Shown here piece by piece: positions 46,515-56,350 of a DNA stretch of 64,000 nucleotides. The stretch is from Sinomicrobium kalidii. GTDB taxonomy: Bacteria; Bacteroidota; Bacteroidia; Flavobacteriales; Flavobacteriaceae. The DNA lies in assembly GCF_021183825.1 (NCBI RefSeq), contig NZ_CP089211.1:2294001-2358000 (forward strand). Reading direction: 5' to 3'. Numbering within the stretch: position 1 is the stretch's first letter; each line of letters begins with the position of its first letter. A program made the translations under genes and the position numbers. Under the pieces are notes generated by a model. That model was not told the origin of the DNA, ran no database searches, and worked only from the letters and a program-made list of their open reading frames with translations.

Positions 46515-48909
46515 CAGGTTCGGATTTGGTATCGGGATCGTCAATGACGAGTTTTTTGATCTTCTGATATACAAAGGAAATGACCAGGATCAATATACCC
46601 AAAAGTATAAAGGCGATGATCTTCCCGGTTTCGGATACGTTCTTGATGTCGTAGAGGAACAATTTTGCGATCGTAACCCCGAGTAGCGAAAGGGCCATGA
46701 TGCGGAGCAGTTTCCATTGACGTTTTATTCCGGTAATCAGGAAGGCAAACGACAGGATGCCCCACAAAACGGGATAGCCTGTTTTAACGATCTGTGTTTT
46801 TGTTTCCAGCAATCCCGGGGAATCGGTAATTCCGGGAGTGAGATAAAGACCGTGGATCATAACCTCATAGCTGAGGATGAACACCACACAAAAAGCAAAG
46901 CCCCACAGTATGACCGGACGTCTGAAAAGTGGAATAACCGGATCGTGCATACTGTTTTTAACCAGTGTTTTGGCAAAATATATCAGGCAGAGCAATAGGC
47001 CGTAGTGAAGGTAAAAAGCGATGTGTTCGCTTCGGCCCGTATCCAGGCTTGCCAGGAATTCCATGGTGGGCAGGCGGAAAAACAGCAGGACATAGAGCAG
47101 GATATTTCCTGCGGCCAGGATCAATATTATCTTTTTTAACCCCTTGCGATGCGATTTTAATCCGAAGTAAAGCAGCAGTACACTGCATACAAAATGATAC
47201 AGGGCTGAACAGGACATGGCAGACTCCCCGATGGGCAAAAACCGGTTGGATTGATAGTTGGTTTCCAGCATCCCCGCAATGTAGGCCACCACAACGGCAC
47301 TAACCGCTGCCAGCATCCTGTATGAAGCCGGGTAAAAGGTGAAGAACCCTATCTTTTGTATGTTGTTTTCCTTTTTTAGCAGGAAGTAAACCGCCGTAAA
47401 TGATATGGCCGAGATAAGTCCGGTAATAAATGCCGGGTTAAGGATTAGGGAAAGCTCTGTTTTCCCTGCTGCATAATACTGTACCCAGTCCATGAGCAGG
47501 CTGACAAGCATCAGCCCCTGTACCGCGACAGCACCGATCTTAAATGTGTTTATTCCGGATTTCCGGGACAACCAAAACAGCAATACGGCTTCAGCGGCCC
47601 AGAACATGGTGATATAATTCCCTTCGAACTGGATGGGGACCGTTAATGTAACGAAGGTAAGGGTAAGGCCCAGGAAAAGGTAAACGGCATTCTTGTCCAA
47701 CCGGAATTTTTTATACAAAACGGCAGTATAGATCAAATTGAACAGGGCCAGTGAAATGGTAAACAATCCCTTCATATTTTCGTTCCAATGGTGCAGGATG
47801 GTAAGCCCCATGGAGAAATAAAAGAAAGTGTTGCCGAGTAAGACAATGTAATCCGCGGTCGATAAAGCTCCCTTTTTTCTAAGGTTGTGTATGATGGTGA
47901 TGATGCTGAACAGGATATAGAAAACCGTGGCGAAAACAAAGGCACCTCCGTACGGAAGCTGGTCGTCCGCAAGTTTTGTAAATAACCAGCTGCTGTAAAG
48001 GATCACGGTAAAGAAAAAGGACAGTATGGTGACCAGGTTCCATTTCTTAAAATAGGCCATAGTAAGTATCCCGCCGTTAAGAATGGTAATGTATGTGAAC
48101 AGGATCATATAATTTCCCTCCCCGGTACTTACCATAAACGGGACAGAAAACCCGCCGATAAGCGCCAGTACGGCCAGCTCCATCCGGTTGTAGGAAACAG
48201 AGACCAGTGCGCTGAAAGCGGTGATGACCACCATGATAATAAAGGCTGCGGTCTGGCTGAACAATTGGTATTCGTGAAAGGCAATGGCGATAGTAAAGTA
48301 AAATATACTTATGGCGCCTGCTACCAGGACCGAACTAAAGGCCTTGAAGTGGGTTCTGAGCCTGTGGGCAAAAAACATAACGACAGCACCTGCAAGGATA
48401 CCGATACCGACCCTGGCGGTTTCGTTGATCCAGTTTTTATCAATGGCGTATTTCACAAAAAAGACGATCCCCAATACCAAAATAAGGATACCGATCTTGT
48501 TGATGAGGTTTTCCCCGATAAATTTTTCCAGGTCGGGATTTTTTTCCTTGAATTTTTCCCACCATGTTTTGCGGGGAGCGGAAGGGACCTTTATGGGCTC
48601 TTGTTCGGGCTGAGCGACCGTTTCGGGCTCCGGGAGGGCTTCCTCCCCGGGAAGTGAATCCGTGACGGGTTCGTTCTTTTCCGGAGCAGGTTCACTTTCC
48701 TTTTTCTCTTCGGCAGGTTCCGGAAATTCTTCATGTGATAGTCGGGCGGTTTCTTCTGTGAGGTGATCCGGAAGTCCCTCTTTCCGGAGGGTATCCAGCT
48801 TTTCCGAAAGCTGTTGTAGCTTATTTTCAGTCTTTTGAAACCCGGAACTGATTTTTCTGAGTAATACGATCAGAAGGACCAGTACGATAACCAACAAAAA
48901 AATTGTCAT
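46498..48909 (-). CDS. DUF2339 polytopic membrane protein
   Basis: An 803-residue protein. It has an N-terminal helix, then a coiled-coil and acidic low-complexity linker (residues 20-110, rich in Glu and Pro), then about 20 closely packed membrane helices to the end. This is the layout of DUF2339. Conserved features include WWEKFKEKNPDLEKFIGENL before the helices. It probably acts in the inner membrane, with unknown substrate. Its 3' end overlaps the DUF3999 start, so the two proteins are made together. Confidence 0.78.
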   Translation of the reverse strand: MTIFLLVIVLVLLIVLLRKISSGFQKTENKLQQLSEKLDTLRKEGLPDHLTEETARLSHEEFPEPAEEKKESEPAPEKNEPVTDSLPGEEALPEPETVAQPEQEPIKVPSAPRKTWWEKFKEKNPDLEKFIGENLINKIGILILVLGIVFFVKYAIDKNWINETARVGIGILAGAVVMFFAHRLRTHFKAFSSVLVAGAISIFYFTIAIAFHEYQLFSQTAAFIIMVVITAFSALVSVSYNRMELAVLALIGGFSVPFMVSTGEGNYMILFTYITILNGGILTMAYFKKWNLVTILSFFFTVILYSSWLFTKLADDQLPYGGAFVFATVFYILFSIITIIHNLRKKGALSTADYIVLLGNTFFYFSMGLTILHHWNENMKGLFTISLALFNLIYTAVLYKKFRLDKNAVYLFLGLTLTFVTLTVPIQFEGNYITMFWAAEAVLLFWLSRKSGINTFKIGAVAVQGLMLVSLLMDWVQYYAAGKTELSLILNPAFITGLISAISFTAVYFLLKKENNIQKIGFFTFYPASYRMLAAVSAVVVAYIAGMLETNYQSNRFLPIGESAMSCSALYHFVCSVLLLYFGLKSHRKGLKKIILILAAGNILLYVLLFFRLPTMEFLASLDTGRSEHIAFYLHYGLLLCLIYFAKTLVKNSMHDPVIPLFRRPVILWGFAFCVVFILSYEVMIHGLYLTPGITDSPGLLETKTQIVKTGYPVLWGILSFAFLITGIKRQWKLLRIMALSLLGVTIAKLFLYDIKNVSETGKIIAFILLGILILVISFVYQKIKKLVIDDPDTKSEPDEKEL

Positions 48910-49047
48910 ATCACACTTAGGTTGATGAATGTCAAATATAGGTAAAATTGTATACGGGATGTTGAAACCCGCCTGATCCGGGAAGAAATACCGGTTTTCC
49001 GGGAGCTGAATGAATTGATTGGTTTCAGTTTAGGGTGTCAAACCCTG

Positions 49048-49330
49048 CTCCCGATCCCGATATCTATCGGGATAATCGGGATTATTGCAGCACTTCGGTA
49101 CTTCGATAAACTCAGTACAAGTAAACTCAGTGTATCACACTTTAGTAGTGCGAAAAAATTATAATCCAGGTTATTGAGTTATTGTGTGTTGACTAAATAA
49201 CTCAATAACTCAATCCACCTAATAACCTGGTGATTTTATTGCTTTCTAAAAAGGAGGGCTTTTAGTCCCCGGTAAAGAAAACCGCTGCCCCCTTTCAGTG
49301 CAGCGTGGTTTAGTACAGAGCGGTACAAGA
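49048..49330. repeat. Composite repeat region, including dispersed repeat copy C
   Basis: It holds nested palindromes TCCCGAT...CCCGATATCTATCGGG...ATCGGGA (49,050-49,085), a CTTCGATAAACTCAGTAC block shared with 53.9 kb, and copy C of the dispersed repeat. Copy C has a CCAGGTTATT/AATAACCTGG stem with an inner GAGTTATT/AATAACTC stem (49,166-49,230) and the GCAGCGTGGTTT block (49,300). The rest of the 724-base gap to 49,633 holds no gene. Confidence 0.6.
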
Positions 49331-49633
49331 ATTCAGCAAACTATTAAAACCAGGCTTGTGGCTATTACAATTCCCGGGAGATTATTCTGTGATATCCGGA
49401 TAGAACAGACAAAAACCTTCAGGACTAAAATTCCTCCCGCAGATCATCGCAGATTTATGCCGGAGTGTGTTAATATAAAATAAAACGCCTGTGTTTTAAG
49501 TGGAGAGCGATCAGTAGCAAAAGCGATGCCCTGAGCAAGGTCAAAGGGAGGATAAATAAAGCGGGTAACGGGAAAGATGAGAGGTGAGTATTTAATACTT
49601 CTCACCTCTCATATTAATATTAAAGCTTACAAC

Positions 49634-51598
49634 TTAATCACAGGCTTTTCCCTGGTCATTTATGCTCCAGCCGTGATCGGCCAGCAATTGTCTGGCTGTT
49701 TCGGCTTCATCACCGCAATAGGGAACAGGTATATTTCCCAAACTGAGATTTTGAGGCAGAGCAAGCTCTTCTGTAGTGGCATGTGCTGCAAAACGGATCA
49801 GGGCCTTTTCATAGTTCTCCCTTGAAATTCCGGAACCATGGAAGATATATGACATCCCTGTTACCTTACTGATATTCCATTTGCTAAGATCCGGATCGGC
49901 ACCGGAATTCCGGAACATATAATTCATAGAAGACACATTAGCCGTATTCCAATTGCTTACATCGGGGTTGGCATTGGTAGCGCCGCTAAACGTAAGCGTC
50001 ATAGCCAAGACTTTACCGGTATTCCAGTTACTTACATCAGGGTTGGCACTGGCAGCATCACTGAACATGCCTGCGATGTTGACAACGCTACCGGTATCCC
50101 AGTTGCTCACGTCGGGATCTGCACTGGTAGCCCGGGCAAACATGCTTGTCATATACCGGACATTACCGGTATTCCAGTTACTTACATCAGGATTGGCGTT
50201 GGAAGCTCCATGAAACATGCTTCCCATATCCGTTACATTACCGGTATCCCAATTACTTACATCCGGATTGGCAACAACAGCACTCTTAAATAAAGAACTC
50301 ATATTGGTCACATTACCAGTATCCCAGTGGCTGAAATCGGGGTTACTTAGTCCTGAATAGGCAAACATCTGGGACATATTCTCCACATGAGATAAATTGG
50401 GGGCATCGGTGGCTTTTACATTGAGGTTTGAACAATATACAAATGCCCTTTTCATAGATTGCCAGGCTATGGTTCCCCATTGTTCGATGGCAATGATGCT
50501 TTCTGGTACATCACTATTTACTTTAGAACCATAAAAATACACGGCCGGAAAATCCCCGGAGATACGGATGGTGTGCTCGCCGCCGGTATCAAAAGTATGG
50601 GTCACATTGCCGGTGATGCCTTCCTGGTCAAATATTCCGTCATTGTCCCAGTCCACTTTGTAATTATAAGCACCGGCAAAATCGGGATGGGTTGGGATCG
50701 TGATCGTTTGCGTATTCCAGGTGGTTACAAAATCATTCCGGGTGACGGTGACGGAGATACTCCCCTTAATCTCCGGGTTGCTGTAAGAGGTGGCCGTGAT
50801 CACCACTTCTCCTTTACTTAGCCCGGTTACCGTCCCTTCTTCATCCACAACGGCCACGGAGGTGTTACTACTGCTCCATGTTATTGTTTTGTCCTCAGCA
50901 CTTTCCGGGGTTATACGGGCAGTGAGTGGTGTTTTTGTCCCTACCTCGATCTCCGTTTTTTCCGCAGTCAGGGCTATGGTACTAACAACAAACGCCACGG
51001 TGACCGTATATTGCCGGGTATCCCCGTTTTCGGCCGCTACCGTATAAGTTACCGGTTCGGTAAAATCCTGTTCTTCCCCGCTGGCGGGGACTATACCTGC
51101 CCCGCTATGGGTAATTTCGGGTGATAATTTGGTAATATCGGCATCTTCAGTTAAGAATACACTGATGTTAGTCCCCTCAATAATCCCTTCAGTATCATTA
51201 ATGGTAAAAGAGGTAATGGCGTTACTGGCTTTAAGGATATTCAACACCAGACTGTCCTTTATACCGGCATCTTCACCGGAAGTAACCGTAATGGTCACTT
51301 CTCCGGGGGTTATGGCCTTAACCAGACCATTTTGATCTACCGTAGCGATGGAAGGATCGCTGCTGCTCCAGTGTACTTCCCGGTTGGTGGCATCTTCCGG
51401 AGAGATCGTCACATCCAGTTGCAGGATGCCGCCTGCCGCTACGTCCTGTGTTTGCGCTACGGCTTCTACTTTGGCAACCTTTATGGCGGAAGGGCCGTCA
51501 TCCCCGGAACAGGAGCATAGCATTAACATCACGATAATAACAGTGCCCGGGCATGCCCGGTACCGTTTGCTTTTAAATTGTAGTAGAAATTGTTTCAT
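49634..51598 (-). CDS. BspA-type surface lipoprotein with Ig-like domains
   Basis: A 654-residue exported protein. An N-terminal signal ends at a lipobox (IVMLMLCSCSG), so it is probably a lipoprotein. Two Big_2-type Ig-like domains lie at about residues 38-115 and 205-285, with a beta-sandwich of DUF5018 type between them. Residues 290-370 form a PKD-like domain. Residues 380-600 carry about nine tandem BspA/DUF285 repeats of 23-24 residues, pattern NPDVSNWDTGNVTDM-x-x-MF. The repeats are well conserved at the DNA level. It probably binds host or polysaccharide surfaces. A TPR/AraC regulator is adjacent upstream. Confidence 0.85.
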   Translation of the reverse strand: MKQFLLQFKSKRYRACPGTVIIVMLMLCSCSGDDGPSAIKVAKVEAVAQTQDVAAGGILQLDVTISPEDATNREVHWSSSDPSIATVDQNGLVKAITPGEVTITVTSGEDAGIKDSLVLNILKASNAITSFTINDTEGIIEGTNISVFLTEDADITKLSPEITHSGAGIVPASGEEQDFTEPVTYTVAAENGDTRQYTVTVAFVVSTIALTAEKTEIEVGTKTPLTARITPESAEDKTITWSSSNTSVAVVDEEGTVTGLSKGEVVITATSYSNPEIKGSISVTVTRNDFVTTWNTQTITIPTHPDFAGAYNYKVDWDNDGIFDQEGITGNVTHTFDTGGEHTIRISGDFPAVYFYGSKVNSDVPESIIAIEQWGTIAWQSMKRAFVYCSNLNVKATDAPNLSHVENMSQMFAYSGLSNPDFSHWDTGNVTNMSSLFKSAVVANPDVSNWDTGNVTDMGSMFHGASNANPDVSNWNTGNVRYMTSMFARATSADPDVSNWDTGSVVNIAGMFSDAASANPDVSNWNTGKVLAMTLTFSGATNANPDVSNWNTANVSSMNYMFRNSGADPDLSKWNISKVTGMSYIFHGSGISRENYEKALIRFAAHATTEELALPQNLSLGNIPVPYCGDEAETARQLLADHGWSINDQGKACD

Positions 51599-51719
51599 AC
51601 TTGTTGATTATACCGTTTATCAGGGTGCAATGATACCCCGGAATATCCTGAAAAATGTTCCATCCGAATGAGTGGTACTTTTTTATGGAACGGATAGTAA
51701 AGGCCTTAAATACGTTGTA

Positions 51720-53354
51720 TTACACTGTATTTTTTCGGTATTGGGAAGGCGTGAAACCGGTGTGGTTCTTAAAGACCCGGTTAAAGGAGGTTTTGCTCCT
51801 GAACCCGGCCTCATAGGCAATGGCCAGGATCTTGTAGTCGTTATAGGCAGGGTTACGCATTAATTTCTGCGATTCGTTGACCCGGTAGATATTGATAAAA
51901 CTATAGAAGTTTTGCTCAAAACACAGGTTGAGTACTTCGGAGAGGTGATGGACGCTCATGGACAATGTTGAAGCGAGATCGGACGGGGTGATATCAAAAT
52001 CGAGATAGGGTTTTTCCTTTTCCATGTGGTCCAGGATCAGGTTCATGTAGTGCTTCCTGTCTTCCCCGGTGAGCGAGGAGTTTTTGTATTGCGGTGAAAT
52101 TTTCGCAGCGGGTTCCCCGTGATGCGCTTCCCGCCTTTTTGCGGCCAGGTCCTTCATTTTGGTTTTGAGGGCCTTGTTCTCGTTACTCAGGGCGAGGTAA
52201 TTCCCTCTGATCTTTTCCCTGTCCGTTTCCAGGTTCTTTCTTTTCCTGATATGGAAAAATAACAGCCCCCCGAGCAATAGGAGTGCAAGGCTACCGCCTG
52301 CGATAAGCTTGTTCTTTTTGCTGTTCAGTGTGGTTATCGCATAGAGCCTTTGATCCATTTCCCTGTGTTGCAGCCTGGCTTCCTGTTTCAGGTCGAGCTT
52401 GGTGGCATCCGTTTTTTCCTGCATGTTTTTCTCCAGCATTTCGGCATATTGTTTTTGCTCCTTGTAGGACTTTTTAAAATACCCCAGTGCTTCATAGGTT
52501 TTTGCCAGGTGCAGGCAGAAGTGCATTTCCAGTTTTTTGTTCTTTTCGAGAATAGCGGTTGCCTTTCCCTCTTCGAGATAACTTACCGCTTTTTCCGGTT
52601 CCCCGGTCTTCCCGTAGGCCATGCCGAGGTTGAGCAGGGTCAGTGCCCTGCGCTTTGAGGATCTTTCGAGAGACTCCAGGCTTGTTTCAATGGCCCGGCC
52701 GTATTCTTTCTTCCTGAAATGGGCATTGGCAATATTGTCGAGAGCGGTGAGAAGTACTTCGGTATTTCCGGTTTGCTCTCCCAGGTCTTTTACCTTGTAC
52801 AGGCAGGATAATGCCTTCTCCTTGTCCCCGAGGCTGGAATAACTCGCCCCCAGGCCGTTATATGCAGCTATTTTTGTAAAGTCCGATACCTGGTAACGTT
52901 CGGACCGGGCAAGGACTTCTTCCATGGCTGCTATGGCCTTTTCATGAGCACCTATATTGTTATATATGTTGCCGATATTTACCAATACCGCTATACCTGT
53001 TTCTTCGCCGTCGGGCAGGGATTCGCATTTTTCCAGGGCGTTGTGATATTGTTCCAGCGATTCTTTGTATTCGCCCATAATGCTGAAATATATCCCGAGA
53101 TTGATCAGGGCCTTCACCTCCAATTTTCCCAGCCCGAATTTTTCGGCAACCGGGATCACCGAGTCATTATACATCCTGAATGTTTCGTATTCCCCGTCTT
53201 TATAATGTCCGAAGGCGGCATCGAGATAGTTTTTCGATACCTTTTCGGGAGCAGTGAGCGTGTCTGGCCATTTGCCGGCAACAATCCGGTTGTTTTGGGA
53301 ATGTATGGTATTAAAGTAAAGTATAATAAGAATATAGAACGGAAGTTTGTTCAT
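51720..53354 (-). CDS. TPR domain membrane protein with AraC-type HTH
   Basis: A 544-residue hybrid regulator: signal peptide (MNKLPFYILIILYFNTIHSQ), about six TPR helix pairs (residues 45-300), a membrane helix at about 350-368 (LIAGGSLALLLLGGLLFFH), a coiled-coil segment, and a C-terminal AraC HTH domain (about residues 440-540; two HTHs, with DYKILAIAYEAGFRSKTSFN the second). It senses signals in the periplasm and binds DNA in the cytoplasm. Position suggests it regulates the BspA-type gene, but no operator is seen. Confidence 0.88.
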   Translation of the reverse strand: MNKLPFYILIILYFNTIHSQNNRIVAGKWPDTLTAPEKVSKNYLDAAFGHYKDGEYETFRMYNDSVIPVAEKFGLGKLEVKALINLGIYFSIMGEYKESLEQYHNALEKCESLPDGEETGIAVLVNIGNIYNNIGAHEKAIAAMEEVLARSERYQVSDFTKIAAYNGLGASYSSLGDKEKALSCLYKVKDLGEQTGNTEVLLTALDNIANAHFRKKEYGRAIETSLESLERSSKRRALTLLNLGMAYGKTGEPEKAVSYLEEGKATAILEKNKKLEMHFCLHLAKTYEALGYFKKSYKEQKQYAEMLEKNMQEKTDATKLDLKQEARLQHREMDQRLYAITTLNSKKNKLIAGGSLALLLLGGLLFFHIRKRKNLETDREKIRGNYLALSNENKALKTKMKDLAAKRREAHHGEPAAKISPQYKNSSLTGEDRKHYMNLILDHMEKEKPYLDFDITPSDLASTLSMSVHHLSEVLNLCFEQNFYSFINIYRVNESQKLMRNPAYNDYKILAIAYEAGFRSKTSFNRVFKNHTGFTPSQYRKNTV

Positions 53355-53529
53355 GGAATTACGCTACTGTTATTTCCTTAAGGTTCCCCGTGGGCCGGGA
53401 GCAAATATGGAGAGGAACAGTTCCCCCAGATAATTTATTAAGAGACCAAAAGTAAATGAAAAAATCTTGTAAACCCACATAAAGGCATTAGAATTAGTTC
53501 TATAAGAAGGTGAGGTTTGTTTTACGAAG

Positions 53530-53800
53530 ATTGTTAATCAAGGGTAAACGCTTTGGTGACAGGGGCTATATCTCCCGGAAACTGGCCAATTATTTGTGAA
53601 ATAATGGTATTAACCTGGTTACAAATTTGTGAAATAATAAAATTTTTCAGATTTGGATAAAAATTCTGTAGAGAAAGCGTTCGCTGATAGAATCGGTCAA
53701 TGACGAACTCAAGACATCTGTCGAACATAGCAGGCATCGATCACCGGTCGGATATTATCATTTTTAGCATTTTAAAAGCATCGAGTTCATCACTGCCAGA
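53530..53800 (+). pseudogene. IS982-family transposase remnant
   Basis: Translating in pieces gives GKRFGDRGYIS and later ESVNDELKTSVEHSRHRSP, both typical of the C-terminal half of IS982-type transposases (usual forms: GDKGYIS, and a DQLKNISQIEHTRHRSP-like end). The pieces are split by stops and frameshifts, and the N-terminal half is absent. The transposase is dead. The rest of the gap from 53,355 to 54,277 holds repeats and no gene. Confidence 0.6.
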
Positions 53801-53862
53801 ATTAACGTTTTGGCAACCGCATAAATTGTAATGACGTTCATTATAAAAATATAAGCAATCGT

Positions 53863-53949
53863 CTCCCGATAATCCCGATAATTATCGGGATCGGGAGCGA
53901 GCCCTTCGATACTTCGGCTTTAGTTTATCCTGAGTTTATCGAAGGGCTC
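53863..53949. repeat. Nested palindromes and 12-bp inverted repeat
   Basis: CTCCCGAT-aat-CCCGATAATTATCGGG-ATCGGGAG (53863-53897) is followed by GAGCCCTTCGAT/ATCGAAGGGCTC (53899-53910 / 53938-53949). The latter contains the TTTATCCTGAGTTTA word also found at about 3,598. Confidence 0.6.
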
Positions 53950-54277
53950 AGTACAGGTAAACTCAGGACAGGCTGAAGCGCGGCATTCTCCTGGCAGGTT
54001 ATATGCATGCCATAGGGGTACGCCGCTTACCCCATGAGATTGCCACACCCTGCTTATGGCAGGGTTCGCAAAGACGCTTTTCAGTTATGGCTTTGGGAGG
54101 AAATATCCAATCACTAATATCTCATCTGTTTATCAGTACTTTATATTTATGCTTATCCATTATTCACGTTAATTTAGTTTCCATTGTAGATTTTCGTTAT
54201 GTAAAACGGTCAAGGCTAATAGTGGGGATATTCGCCCGGCGAAGCTATATTTCTTAGAGCGGGGACTGCTATTACAC

Positions 54278-55366
54278 TTATTTTTTAACGATTTTTCCAT
54301 CGGTATAAATTTCTGTCAATTTCCAGGCAATATCTGTTAAGATGCTTCCTTTAGGCCTGTTGGAAAAAATTATGATTGAGGTTTTTAAGTCGGGAACTCT
54401 GATAACTTCTGCACCAAATCCGGAAGTTAATCCTCCGTGCTCATAAACATCATAGCCATTTATCCTGATTTTATTCCACCCGAAACAATATCCTTCACCC
54501 GAACTTTTGCCATTTTCAGTATACGCTGAAAATATATTATCCAGTTGCTTCCCGGAGATTAGTCGGTCTGAGTATAACATCTGATCCCATTTGTAATAAT
54601 CAGAAATTGATGTATAATACCCACCATCGGCCTGGATTGCACTTGTTAAGCTTTGATCTTTGGGTATAATAATACTATCATTTTTTATAGAGTAGCCAAA
54701 TGCACGGTTTTTTATTTCAGCATTGGGAACATAAACAATGGAATTCTCCATTTTTAGGGGTTTGAATATTTCATCAGCAATGAATTCCTCAAATGGTTTT
54801 CCCGATATTTTTTCTACGATCTTTCCGAGGACGACATAGGCTGTATTGCTATATTTAAACCGGGTGTCTGGCTCAAAAATAGTGCTGTCTGTTTTTAACA
54901 ATGCCTGAAAAACCTCGTCATCCAGGATTTGACGCTCCCTGTTAGCTTCAATGAAATTATTATAACTAACTAATCCCGAACGATGAGTTATCAGATGCCG
55001 GATTTTGATATTTTTGCCATAGTCCGGGAATTCGGGAAAAATAGCTTTCAATGAGGTTTCATAATCCAGTTTTCCCCGGTCAGCCAGTTTGGCAATCGCA
55101 AAAGCTGTAAATTGCTTTCCAACGGAAGCAATCCTGTAATTCGTTTCAGAAGTTGTCTTTGTTTTTTCCCCGACATTGGCGTAACCATAATTTTTCTCTA
55201 AAATTTTCCGCCCGTTTTTTATAACCAGAACACTGGCCCCCGGATTTGGCACGTCGTATCTTGAAAATAAATGATCAACTATATCATCGTCATCTTTGGG
55301 GATGACCCTGGATGAATGACAGGAAAATAAAAAGAAAAAAATTGTGAAGGGAATTATGGATTTCAT
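54278..55366 (-). CDS. Serine hydrolase (beta-lactamase class C family) lipoprotein
   Basis: A 362-residue enzyme of the beta-lactamase/D-alanyl-D-alanine carboxypeptidase fold. The signal peptide ends at Cys16 (FFLFSC), so the protein is lipidated. The S-x-x-K motif is SVGK (Ser81, Lys84), the Y-x-N motif is YSN (Tyr172, Asn174), and the H/K-x-G equivalent is HGG (His310). Many such proteins are esterases or peptidases rather than antibiotic-hydrolysing enzymes. The upstream spacer carries a TACAACGGTTT-type motif, seen at several other gene ends in this island. Confidence 0.88.
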   Translation of the reverse strand: MKSIIPFTIFFFLFSCHSSRVIPKDDDDIVDHLFSRYDVPNPGASVLVIKNGRKILEKNYGYANVGEKTKTTSETNYRIASVGKQFTAFAIAKLADRGKLDYETSLKAIFPEFPDYGKNIKIRHLITHRSGLVSYNNFIEANRERQILDDEVFQALLKTDSTIFEPDTRFKYSNTAYVVLGKIVEKISGKPFEEFIADEIFKPLKMENSIVYVPNAEIKNRAFGYSIKNDSIIIPKDQSLTSAIQADGGYYTSISDYYKWDQMLYSDRLISGKQLDNIFSAYTENGKSSGEGYCFGWNKIRINGYDVYEHGGLTSGFGAEVIRVPDLKTSIIIFSNRPKGSILTDIAWKLTEIYTDGKIVKK

Positions 55367-55424
55367 GGGTTAAAATTACATACAACGGTTTCGGCTATGG
55401 CAAACAGGGGAGTAGTATCTTGTT

Positions 55425-56339
55425 TTAAAGCACAGGCACCTCCATATAAAAAGCCGTCATGCCTATATAGTCGGTGGTGGCATTCAGTTTTTCTGTCAGT
55501 ATCTTCTCTATTTCGGTAATGGGAGTGTTGGGGACGTTAAAACTGCAGATACACTGTACACGCTTGCCATTATAGTTAAAAATAAGTGTCTCGGTTGGAG
55601 TATCGGGATATTGTTTCGTCAGATTTTCCTGAATAGATCGAAGGGTTTGGTTAAATTTTTTGGTATATACGTTTTCCTTATCTTCTTCGTATTGGTCAAT
55701 ATAGGTAATATCTAAAGGACCATTTCTTTTAGCAACAGGTTTTATGATATATGCATCCTGCATTCTTCCTGCTTTCGACCCGGGAGATATAATAGTTGTC
55801 TGTCTGTATCTTTTATTCTTACAACTGTAATATGGAGTAGTATATACAAGAACGACATCGAAGTTTTTATCCATAAAAAGATAATTCCGGAAAGTAATTT
55901 CCTTTATTGGAGTACTCCCAAGAGCATATTCCATCGGAAGATTGTTCAAAGGAAGTTTTTTTAGCCGGTCGTCTTTTTTATTGGGTCCGTAAGAATACAG
56001 CTTGTATTCAATAAATTCTCCTTTCAAGGTATCCGTATCAACCGTTACGGTATCTATATGGATGTTGTAACCATATTTCTCTATATACAACCTGTCCGCC
56101 TGGCCATTCAAAAACTTTACTCTGTCTAAAACCGAATCCAGCTCCTTTTTATCCTTTGGCCACAATATTCCATAATGATCGTATGAAGATGTGAGCGCTG
56201 TACCTATAGATAATGCATTGCCGGAATCTTTAAACCGCTTTATAAATTTCCGGAAAGAAGTAAATTGGTAATATTGATACCCTGTATAGGACAATATGGT
56301 TAAGACCAATAATGATACTATAACTTTAACAATCTTCAT
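55425..56339 (-). CDS. Hypothetical membrane-anchored protein, candidate immunity
   Basis: A 304-residue protein not recognised as a family. The first helix (residues 6-26, VIVSLLVLTILSYTGYQYYQF) anchors it; the rest is soluble and probably periplasmic, with mixed beta and helical character (EFIEYKLYSYGPNKKDDRL). It starts 11 bases after the end of the interrupted toxin-like gene, so it is in the same transcript. A gene placed immediately after a polymorphic toxin is commonly its immunity gene; this is inference from position only. Confidence 0.55.
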   Translation of the reverse strand: MKIVKVIVSLLVLTILSYTGYQYYQFTSFRKFIKRFKDSGNALSIGTALTSSYDHYGILWPKDKKELDSVLDRVKFLNGQADRLYIEKYGYNIHIDTVTVDTDTLKGEFIEYKLYSYGPNKKDDRLKKLPLNNLPMEYALGSTPIKEITFRNYLFMDKNFDVVLVYTTPYYSCKNKRYRQTTIISPGSKAGRMQDAYIIKPVAKRNGPLDITYIDQYEEDKENVYTKKFNQTLRSIQENLTKQYPDTPTETLIFNYNGKRVQCICSFNVPNTPITEIEKILTEKLNATTDYIGMTAFYMEVPVL

Positions 56340-56350
56340 TTTAAATTCGT

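Noticed and set aside
45477..46547. A 356-codon open frame on the + strand
   Set aside because: Antisense to the DUF3999 gene; composition rich in Phe, Gly and Val as expected of a shadow frame.
49900..50350. Regular repeats with about 70-base spacing, like a CRISPR array
   Set aside because: They are coding repeats of the BspA-type protein (NPDVSNWDTG); spacers are not unique.
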